Of a stretch of 5,598 nucleotides of DNA, positions 1 through 5,512 are shown in pieces (within the stretch, counting starts at the first letter, position 1; every line of letters starts with the position of its first letter). The notes beneath the pieces are model-generated. The model had not been told where the DNA came from and ran no database searches. It worked only from the letters and a program-made list of their open reading frames with translations. Made by a program: the position numbers and the translations under genes. Origin of the DNA: Candidatus Falkowbacteria bacterium CG23_combo_of_CG06-09_8_20_14_all_49_15 (GTDB lineage: Bacteria; Patescibacteriota; Patescibacteriia; Patescibacteriales; UM-FILTER-48-10); assembly GCA_002771615.1 (NCBI GenBank), contig PCSD01000119.1, positions 226 to 5,823 on the forward strand, written 5' to 3'.

Positions 1-271
1 GGCCGTCCGGATCGGTGACAACCGCGCAGATGGCGATGGTCTTGTTCTCATCCTTAATGCCGGACGGATTGAATTGCGCGCCGGCCGCGGTGGAGTCGTC
101 GGTATATTTATCCTCATTGGCTTCCCATTTCGCTTTGACGATCGGGGCGGTGCCTCCGCTGGTGTCCGCGGTCAGGCTGGTGAAAATGCCATTGTTGGAA
201 TCCGCCAGCGCCGGCATGATGGTCAGCGTGGACAGAGCCAGAATGGTCACGAAAATAATCGCTTTCTTCAT
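1..271 (-). CDS. N-terminal part of a secreted/surface protein (runs off window edge)
   Basis: I translated this minus-strand frame by hand; it stays open from the ATG at 271 to the window edge and gives 90 residues. It begins with a textbook signal peptide: MKKAIIF, then a hydrophobic stretch (VTILALSTLTIMP) and a likely cleavage after ALA at about residue 23. The exported part is polar and rich in T, D, G, N and A, including TADTSGGTAPIVKAKWE and AICAVVTDPDG, which reads like the start of a beta-sandwich (Ig/PKD-like) surface domain; that domain call is a guess. An in-frame upstream ATG at 292 would add MGIKKII; neither start has a clear Shine-Dalgarno sequence, and I chose 271 because the signal peptide then begins with the usual Met-Lys-Lys. 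The function is unknown. It is separated from the zinc-ribbon gene by a 350-base spacer with its own candidate promoter, so it is probably a separate transcript. Confidence 0.72.
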   Translation of the reverse strand, partial: MKKAIIFVTILALSTLTIMPALADSNNGIFTSLTADTSGGTAPIVKAKWEANEDKYTDDSTAAGAQFNPSGIKDENKTIAICAVVTDPDG

Positions 272-392
272 AATAATTTTTTTGATTCCCATTGAAGGGA
301 TTTTGGACCGTTTTTCCTTCTGCTTCAGGCTTTAGCCTCGACCTTTATCCGCGGCTAATTTTTTCTGCTGACGCCCGGAAAAACTATCCATA

Positions 393-422
393 ATTAATTA
401 ATTTTGGCTGATCGCCGGTCAA
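393..422 (-). promoter_or_regulatory. Weak candidate promoter for the secreted-protein gene
   Basis: On the minus strand TTGACC (422-417) is followed after 18 bases by ATTAAT (398-393), matching the sigma-70 consensus at 5 of 6 and 4 of 6 positions. It would start a transcript near 387 with a leader of about 115 bases. The leader contains a small hairpin, AGGC-loop-GCCT, at 327-338. A perfect TTGACA at 446-441 is nearby but has no -10 at a suitable distance. The spacer 272-621 holds nothing else I recognise apart from the structure at 501-553. Confidence 0.3.
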
Positions 423-500
423 GGCTTCAACCGTTTCTTATGTCAATTTCTTTCCCCCCGGCCTTCTCAACCGGAAAAAAAGACTCGACCTTGGCAAATT

Positions 501-553
501 AAAACGCCCGCAACCAAAACATCTTAAGAAAAGATATTAATTTGCCGGGCGTT
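501..553 (-). terminator. Terminator-like hairpin downstream of the zinc-ribbon gene
   Basis: Read on the minus strand, the arm at 553-542 (AACGCCCGGCAA) pairs with the arm at 513-503 (TTGCGGGCGTT), giving 11 pairs with one bulged base. The stem is followed by TTTTAATTTG. The 28-base loop contains a second small stem (ATCTT/AAGAT, 521-525 with 531-535). It lies about 70 bases after the stop codon of the zinc-ribbon gene, a sensible place for an intrinsic terminator. The long loop and the interrupted T run make it weaker than a standard one. Confidence 0.45.
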
Positions 554-621
554 GATGTTTGCTTTTGAAACGTTGATGCCCATCGGCGTATTGATTGTAA
601 ATTTCCCGACTCGTCTTGATC

Positions 622-864
622 CTATTCGTCCGGTTCCAGCGGATAGGGCAAATTTTCCTGGATCTGGCCGTAATTATTAGTCCGCGGATCAAAAAATTGG
701 CAGCGGATGAATATTTCCTTGCTGGTCAGGGTGATCTCGTTCTGCGACTTGCATTTCGGGCATTTCTTCTCCAGCTTCAACAAGCCGTCCAATTTGCTGA
801 TACTCGCGAAATGGTTCGTGCATTTGGCGCAACGCCAGACATACACGGAAGGGTTCTCGGACAT
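622..864 (-). CDS. Small zinc-ribbon protein (80 aa), function unknown
   Basis: This 80-residue protein carries two CxxC knuckles, C12-A-K-C15 and C35-P-K-C38, spaced 19 residues apart, which is the usual layout of a four-cysteine zinc ribbon; a fifth cysteine is at position 55. The N-terminus reads MSENPSVYVWRC and the C-terminus is acidic and proline-rich, ending LEPDE. There is no signal peptide or membrane segment, so it should be cytoplasmic and may bind nucleic acid or protein; that is only a general expectation for zinc ribbons. The reading frame stays open upstream to a TTG at 981, but the extra 39 residues cross a terminator-like hairpin and do not look like part of the fold, so I prefer the ATG at 864. 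No Shine-Dalgarno sequence is visible before it. A promoter at 1055-1084 and a leader hairpin at 881-906 precede it, and a terminator-like structure follows. I do not recognise a named family. Confidence 0.7.
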   Translation of the reverse strand: MSENPSVYVWRCAKCTNHFASISKLDGLLKLEKKCPKCKSQNEITLTSKEIFIRCQFFDPRTNNYGQIQENLPYPLEPDE

Positions 865-880
865 AGTCTTTAAAGACAAC

Positions 881-906
881 AAAAAACTCACGCTAAAAAG
901 CGCGAG
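881..906 (-). terminator. Terminator-like hairpin in the leader of the zinc-ribbon gene
   Basis: On the minus strand CTCGCGCT (906-899) pairs with AGCGTGAG (894-887) around a TTTT loop, with one G-T wobble, and is followed at once by TTTTTTGTTGT. This is the form of an intrinsic terminator. It sits between the candidate promoter at 1055-1084 and the ATG at 864, only 17 bases before the start codon, so it could act as an attenuator or end a short upstream RNA. The plus-strand reading is weaker, as only four T's follow, after CCGG. Confidence 0.5.
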
Positions 907-1054
907 CCGGTTTTGATATATGATAAATATCAAGACAATGATTTTCTTCCTGATAATTGTTTGCGCGGGGTGAACGGACAAGCATAAATTTCTTTTTTTT
1001 AATCAGGCATCCCTCGCCTATCACCTAATTAAAATAATATTAAATCACTACCCA

Positions 1055-1084
1055 ATAGTATCTTTTTTCCCCTCAGCTTGTCAA
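1055..1084 (-). promoter_or_regulatory. Candidate sigma-70-type promoter for the zinc-ribbon gene
   Basis: On the minus strand a perfect TTGACA (1084-1079) is followed after 18 bases by TACTAT (1060-1055), a 4-of-6 match to TATAAT. The predicted start is near 1048, giving a leader of about 185 bases before the ATG at 864. It is the best promoter-like pair in this spacer. A weaker pair, TTGTCC and AATTAT with 17 bases between, begins near 979. Confidence 0.5.
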
Positions 1085-1503
1085 GAGAAGAATCAGTTTA
1101 ATTTTTTATGATTAATTTTATCTAATTTTAAAATAAAATTTACATAGACAAAAAATTTATTCCTAATTAATTAAAACAAAATTAATTCGCGCATGAAAAA
1201 AAAATCAAAAAAAATTTTTTTTAAAGACGGGTAAAATTATCCTTAATGATTTATTAAAATACGATTACGATATTCTGGCAAGTATATATTGTTTTGGCTA
1301 AGACCGCGATCTGTCAAGTGTCGGCCAACGCGCGATTTTTTCTTCCCAGCGGCCGAATCCGGAAAAAATTTTTTTTCCGCGGATAAAAAAATCAGGAAAA
1401 AATCTTTTTGGGACAAAGAAAAATTTTTTTTAAATCGCACTGTGGAAAACTGTTCACAGGTTCGGAACAAATGAGGGCGGCTGAAAAACGCACGGCCCAA
1501 ATC
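1085..1503. other. Gene-poor A/T-rich spacer with long A and T tracts
   Basis: No convincing protein gene is seen on either strand. Open frames here are lysine- and phenylalanine-rich products of the A/T runs and carry no recognisable motif. The spacer contains A9-TC-A8-T8 at 1196-1222 and a self-complementary CGG-A6...T6-CCG at 1360-1379. GC-richer islands lie at about 1300-1365 and 1438-1500. The islands contain short pairings on the plus strand: TCGGCC/GGCCGA (1321-1326 with 1351-1356), CTGTG/CACAG (1440-1444 with 1455-1459) and TGTTC/GAACA (1451-1455 with 1465-1469). A plus-strand structured RNA ending at the 1504-1542 terminator is possible but not shown. Confidence 0.5.
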
Positions 1504-1542
1504 AAACCGGCGTCCGTTAAGCAACGGACGCCGGTTTTTTTT
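1504..1542. terminator. Strong bidirectional intrinsic terminator
   Basis: A perfect 15-bp stem (AAACCGGCGTCCGTT, 1504-1518, with its exact complement at 1523-1537) closes an AAGC loop. On the plus strand the stem runs into eight T's (1535-1542). On the minus strand it is followed by TTTGATTT and begins 25 bases past the stop codon of the O-antigen-ligase/TPR gene, which it should terminate. The better T run is on the plus strand, where no gene is recognised upstream. Confidence 0.88.
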
Positions 1543-1561
1543 ATTCTCAAATAAGGAGAGG

Positions 1562-4054
1562 CTAATACATGCCCGGAAATTGCTGTTTGATGATCTCTTT
1601 GACATTTTCTTCCGGCACGACTTCCAAAAGCCGGGAAACAGCCAATTTGGCTTTGTCCAGTTCGTTGACTTTCTGATAGATGACCGCCAGGCTGTATAAG
1701 GCGTTCGCGTGGTTCGGACTGGCCTGCAGGATCCCGAGGAAAAGCTGTTCCGCCAGGTTGATATCATCATTGCGCCCGCCGCCGGCCACCACCGGTTCGG
1801 ATTTTTGCACCGAAACCGCCGCGTCTGAACCGGTCGCGTTTTCCCCCTCGCCTTCGGCATTGGCGCCGTCAAATTCTTTGACCGTAATTTCCCGCGTCGC
1901 TTCCTGGCTGATGTTCGGCTTGGTCGCGCCGCGGTTAAAAAGCATGCGGCCCAATTCAAAACGGTAATCAATGCTATCCTGGGCGACCAGCAAGGCTTTC
2001 TTCATATCCTCAATTGCGGCATCATAGTCGTTTTTCCGCTCATTCGCCACGGCCTTGCCGTAATAGGCATTGCCCAAATCCGCCTTTTTCGCGAGGGCTT
2101 CGTCATATTTCTTGATCGCTTCGTCAATATAGAATTTCTTCTCCTCTTCATCAGTCTCGGCATTTGACCGAGCCATGTTAATCAGGGCCAGGCGCAGATA
2201 CGGCACCGGATTGGCCGGATCAATCTGCATAACCTGCTGGTAATAGGTTTCCGCCCATTCCAAGGCGCCGCGGGTGTAAAAAGAAGCGTTTTCAAAAATC
2301 AAACCCAATGATTCGTTGTTGCCGGCTTTCTGAGGCGACAATTCCACGCTTTTTTTGCCGTTTTCAATCGCCCGGCTCAAATTTTCCTGAATCTTCACCT
2401 GGTCCGGATTCTCGCTGGTCGCTTCTTTGTTGACTAGGGACATATACTGGTTGGCCAAGGCGATGTAATAGGCATCTTGATACGGCGCCAAAGTAATGGC
2501 CTGGTTCAGCTTGGCGATGTTACCTTCAATGTTTTCAGCGGCCAGAGCCTGCCGGGCATAGACATCGGCCAGGTAGAGCTTGAAACCCATCGTGAATAAA
2601 ACCACGATGCCGGCCGACAGGCAGACGATGATCGCGGCCAAGGCCAAAGCGAATTTCGGCGAAGCGCGGAAAGACAACTTCAAGTCGGAAAATTTTTCCG
2701 GATAAAGATTGACGCTGACGGCGGCGGCCAGAATGGTCAAGATCGCGGCGACCAGGATCAAGACATTATTGAACGGGTAAAAAATCGCCAGAATCAAAGC
2801 CGCCAAGAAGCTGGAAAAGAACGCAAGAGCCAGCGGCTGCATGTCTTTCTCCCGGACTTTCAGGATGGCCAGAAACGACAGGGACAGCACCACCAGCAGA
2901 ACCACCGCCAGCGCCAAGGTACCGGCCGCGCCCACCGTGGCTAAAGCCTCAAAAAACATACCGGTAGCGGAATCAAAGCGCCAGCTCCACAAAGGCGAAT
3001 TATTATAATCCTGATTCTTGTATTTGGTAAAACTGTAGTAAAACGTGGCCGGACCGGAACCGAAAATCGGATCTTTTTTCAAGCTTTCCTTGGCAATCTG
3101 CCAGGAAGCGGAACGGGTGATGCCGATTTCCGCCGGTAGGCGCTGATTGTTCAAAAAATTGAAATTACCCAGTACAAAAAGGAACATCACGGCAATGAAT
3201 ACCCCGACCACGCCGACAAAAAGGTTGGCGGCCGTAATCTTGATAATCTTGGACAGGAAAAACATCAGGAGGACTACCATGCTGATGATGGCGGCAGGCC
3301 AAAAAACAAAGCCGTTGATAATGGCCAATACGAAAAAACCGCTGGCCAAGACGGCGCCCGCCAAGATTTTCAGGCCCAGCACGAAACTGGCCTTCGCTTT
3401 CGGATACATCTCCCTCACTTGCGTGGCACCAATAACCAAGATGGGCAGAATCATCAAGATATAAGCCGCCAGCGAAGAAAATGAACCGATCGGATTGAAA
3501 TTCGGGGCTTGGGAAAAATTAAAGGGCAGGATGTAAATATCCAGGAGTTGGAGCAATGAATACGGGATGATCAGCAGGGCGCTGGCGACCAGCCCCCAAA
3601 AAACCAGCTTGATGCGCGCGGCATTGATGTTGTTCACCACCAGATAATAGAAAAGAACGAAGACGACCAAAGCCGCCAGGCTTTTTGCCGACGAGCCGTA
3701 AGTCCCGAACAAACTGTCTTTGCCGTTGATGGACATGATCGTGGAAGTGGTGAAAAGCGCCACCGTCAGGAGGATGGGCCAATCCAGAGGAGTGCGCTTC
3801 AGGTTTAATTCACCGGAAATCCCGCCTTTGATCACCCACGCCACCACTCCGACCAGGACGAGAAAATAGAAAAAAATCATTTTCTCAAAACCAATACCCT
3901 GAGCTGTCTGTCCGGTAAAAAAAACCGGACAGAGAAAAAAAACCAGGAAAATGATCGCGCTGATGATCTTGTCAAAGCCGGACGGAACGATGGACGGCCG
4001 GTCCGCGCTCTTATTCTCGTCTCCGGCCATAGGCATTGATTTGCTTTCGTTCAT
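1562..4054 (-). CDS. O-antigen ligase/polymerase-like membrane protein with C-terminal TPR domain
   Basis: This 830-residue protein has two halves. Residues 1-27 are polar and cytoplasmic; about 13 hydrophobic helices then run from about 28 to 488. Between roughly 298 and 368 lies the large extracytoplasmic loop typical of the Wzy/WaaL (O-antigen ligase) superfamily, with ITRSASW around R314, DPIFGSGPATF around 328-338, and WSWRFDSATG around R359, followed by the helix start FFEALATVGAAG. Family members polymerise undecaprenyl-linked glycans or move them to an acceptor on the outer face of the membrane. The histidine usually found in the ligase loop is not visible. Residues about 493-825 are tetratricopeptide repeats with A-x-x-x-Y/G patterns, for example GNAYYGKAVANERKNDYDAA and NALYSLAVIYQKVNELDKA. 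They are interrupted at about 712-764 by a low-complexity acidic, Gly/Ala-rich linker. With 13 helices and a cytoplasmic N-terminus the TPRs would lie outside. The ATG at 4054 has no Shine-Dalgarno sequence but follows a good promoter. The exact substrate cannot be told. Confidence 0.9.
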   Translation of the reverse strand: MNESKSMPMAGDENKSADRPSIVPSGFDKIISAIIFLVFFLCPVFFTGQTAQGIGFEKMIFFYFLVLVGVVAWVIKGGISGELNLKRTPLDWPILLTVALFTTSTIMSINGKDSLFGTYGSSAKSLAALVVFVLFYYLVVNNINAARIKLVFWGLVASALLIIPYSLLQLLDIYILPFNFSQAPNFNPIGSFSSLAAYILMILPILVIGATQVREMYPKAKASFVLGLKILAGAVLASGFFVLAIINGFVFWPAAIISMVVLLMFFLSKIIKITAANLFVGVVGVFIAVMFLFVLGNFNFLNNQRLPAEIGITRSASWQIAKESLKKDPIFGSGPATFYYSFTKYKNQDYNNSPLWSWRFDSATGMFFEALATVGAAGTLALAVVLLVVLSLSFLAILKVREKDMQPLALAFFSSFLAALILAIFYPFNNVLILVAAILTILAAAVSVNLYPEKFSDLKLSFRASPKFALALAAIIVCLSAGIVVLFTMGFKLYLADVYARQALAAENIEGNIAKLNQAITLAPYQDAYYIALANQYMSLVNKEATSENPDQVKIQENLSRAIENGKKSVELSPQKAGNNESLGLIFENASFYTRGALEWAETYYQQVMQIDPANPVPYLRLALINMARSNAETDEEEKKFYIDEAIKKYDEALAKKADLGNAYYGKAVANERKNDYDAAIEDMKKALLVAQDSIDYRFELGRMLFNRGATKPNISQEATREITVKEFDGANAEGEGENATGSDAAVSVQKSEPVVAGGGRNDDINLAEQLFLGILQASPNHANALYSLAVIYQKVNELDKAKLAVSRLLEVVPEENVKEIIKQQFPGMY

Positions 4055-4093
4055 AGTTTGAATGTTAAAAAATATAAATATAATAAATTTATT

Positions 4094-4117
4094 AATTTTG
4101 CCATCAATTTTGCCATC
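4094..4117. repeat. Perfect 12-bp tandem duplication
   Basis: AATTTTGCCATC occurs twice head to tail (4094-4105 and 4106-4117). The pair abuts the -10 box of the promoter at 4118-4146 and covers the predicted transcription start and early leader of the ligase/TPR gene. It may be a two-copy operator or a simple slippage duplication. Confidence 0.85.
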
Positions 4118-4146
4118 ATTTTAGCAAACATTTTTTTATCTGTAAA
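4118..4146 (-). promoter_or_regulatory. Candidate sigma-70-type promoter for the ligase/TPR gene
   Basis: On the minus strand TTTACA (4146-4141) and TAAAAT (4123-4118) are separated by exactly 17 bases; each matches consensus at 5 of 6 positions. The start would fall near 4111, giving a leader of about 57 bases. A perfect TATAAT also occurs further upstream at 4213-4208, but the hexamer 17 bases before it (CTTAAT) is a poor -35. Confidence 0.55.
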
Positions 4147-4222
4147 ATATAAATTTTAATAATTTAATAATTATGGAAAAATCAGCTCTTGAAAAATTTT
4201 TATTTTAATTATAGCGATGAAA

Positions 4223-4265
4223 AATAAAAGATTAAGGCAAGTCCGGCCAATCGCGCATTCTTGCC
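4223..4265 (-). terminator. Possible terminator after the glycosyltransferase gene
   Basis: On the minus strand GGCAAG (4265-4260) pairs with CTTGCC (4241-4236) around an 18-base loop, followed by the T-rich stretch TTAATCTTTTATTTTTC. It lies about 90 bases after the glycosyltransferase stop codon. The stem is short, so the call is tentative. The remainder of the 4266-4355 spacer holds one more small hairpin (GTCCG/CGGAC, 4271-4275 with 4283-4287) and no gene. Confidence 0.35.
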
Positions 4266-4355
4266 ATCCGGTCCGATGGCCGCGGACAATAAAAGTTATC
4301 TACAAGAGCCGGACAAGTCTTGAACAATTTTTCCGGTTTTTGTAAAGAGGCCGCC

Positions 4356-5507
4356 TTAATCCGCCACCTCTTGGAATAATGACCGGTAAGAACACGCGGC
4401 AACGGACCAGGAAAATCTTGCCGCTTGGGCAAAGCCTTTGGCCCGCAAGGTTGATGCCAGTCCCGGGTCGCTCAAAACCGCGGTCAAACCCGCGGCCAGA
4501 TCTTCCGGGCTGTCCGGATCGGCATACCAGGCGGCCTCGCCGCAAACTTCCGGCAGGCTGGAATTCGGGCTGGTGAGCACAGGCGTGCCGGCCGCCATCG
4601 CTTCCAAAGGAGGAAAACCGAAACCTTCGTAGCGGGAAGGATAAACAAACAAGTCAGCCAAACGGTAAAGACCGGCTTTGTCCGCGGGCCGGACATAACC
4701 CAGAAATTTTATACGGTCGCGCGCCGGGTTCCGGCGCCAGGCAGAAATGATTTTTTGGCTCCCGAAACCGAAACGGCCGGCCAAAACCAGGTCATAATCG
4801 CGGCCATCCCTTTGCTGGCGGAAAATATTGAAAGCGACCAGCAGATTGGCGATGTTCTTGCGCGGCTCAATCGTGCCCAGATAAAGCAGATATTTTTTCG
4901 GCAAACCCAAACGGCGGCGGAAGCCGTCATCATCTTCCCGTGAGGCGGGTGGCTGGGAATCCGGCGGATAATCAAGGCCGGAATAGATGACGCGGATTTT
5001 TTGCTCCGGGACATTGAATAATTCCCGCAAGTCGTTTTTGGTGCTCTGGCTGATGGCTACGATCCGGTCCGCGCGCCCCAGCAAGCGCGGCAGATTGATG
5101 GCGCGGTGCCAAAAATTCTGCCGACGGGAAAAAAATTCCGGAAAACGGCAAAAAGACAGGTCATGGACAGTCAGGACGAGCTTGGTTTTTTTGGAAAGGC
5201 GCAAAAAATTAATATGCGGCGCGAAAAAAACATCCGCGCCGGTTTTCCGGTCCAAACGGGGCCGTCCGAGCAGGGGCCAGAGGCCATAATGCAAAAGTTT
5301 GTTCGGCCAGCGGCCGCGGATTTGTCCGGCATTGGCATAACCAGCGCCCGGCCAGCCGAAATCGGAAGATAAAAAGGAATTATAAAAAAAAATATATTTG
5401 TTTGTCCGGTCAAGCTGCAATAAGGCGCGAGCCAAGGCGGCGGTATATTCCGCCACACCGCTGTAATAGCGATCTTGAAGGGGACGAGCGTCAAAACCGA
5501 TGATCAT
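4356..5507 (-). CDS. GT4-family (GT-B fold) glycosyltransferase
   Basis: The product (383 aa) is a full-length retaining glycosyltransferase of the GT4 type, close in style to mannosyl- or rhamnosyltransferases of polysaccharide clusters. The N-terminal Rossmann domain starts MIIGFDARPL and has the acceptor-side loop SGVAEY (16-21), TVHDLSF (113-119) and ISQSTKNDL (152-160). The C-terminal donor-binding domain has LLYLGTIEPRKNI (207-219; R216 and K217 are the expected phosphate-contacting pair) and the E-x7-E motif in YEGFGFPPLE (E294, E302). These enzymes transfer a sugar from a nucleotide donor to a growing lipid-linked glycan on the cytoplasmic face of the membrane; sugar and acceptor are not predictable. 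The frame extends upstream to a TTG at 5531, but that codon lies inside a tandem repeat, so I prefer the ATG at 5507, which gives the family's normal N-terminus. No Shine-Dalgarno sequence is evident. The gene lies upstream of the ligase/TPR gene with a 301-bp gap, so the two are probably functionally linked but separately transcribed. Confidence 0.92.
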   Translation of the reverse strand: MIIGFDARPLQDRYYSGVAEYTAALARALLQLDRTNKYIFFYNSFLSSDFGWPGAGYANAGQIRGRWPNKLLHYGLWPLLGRPRLDRKTGADVFFAPHINFLRLSKKTKLVLTVHDLSFCRFPEFFSRRQNFWHRAINLPRLLGRADRIVAISQSTKNDLRELFNVPEQKIRVIYSGLDYPPDSQPPASREDDDGFRRRLGLPKKYLLYLGTIEPRKNIANLLVAFNIFRQQRDGRDYDLVLAGRFGFGSQKIISAWRRNPARDRIKFLGYVRPADKAGLYRLADLFVYPSRYEGFGFPPLEAMAAGTPVLTSPNSSLPEVCGEAAWYADPDSPEDLAAGLTAVLSDPGLASTLRAKGFAQAARFSWSVAACSYRSLFQEVAD

Positions 5508-5512
5508 ATGAA

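Noticed and set aside
441..446. Perfect minus-strand TTGACA as a promoter
   Set aside because: No -10-like hexamer is found 16-18 bases downstream.
865..981. 39-residue N-terminal extension of the zinc-ribbon protein from TTG at 981
   Set aside because: It would be encoded across a terminator-like hairpin, uses a rare start codon and shows no motif.
1553..1676. Plus-strand AAGGAG and ATG (1569) opening a 35-residue frame
   Set aside because: A good Shine-Dalgarno match, but the frame is short, antisense to the conserved TPR gene and begins just after a terminator; coincidence is likely.
1243..1971. 242-residue minus-strand frame
   Set aside because: Its first half is a shadow of the TPR coding region in another frame. 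Its second half is a K/F-rich translation of the spacer and crosses the strong terminator.
3147..3464. 105-residue plus-strand frame
   Set aside because: It is antisense to the membrane core of the ligase-like protein, whose hydrophobic codons keep the opposite strand open.
4296..4304. DnaA-box-like TTATCTACA
   Set aside because: A single near-match with no cluster of further boxes around it.
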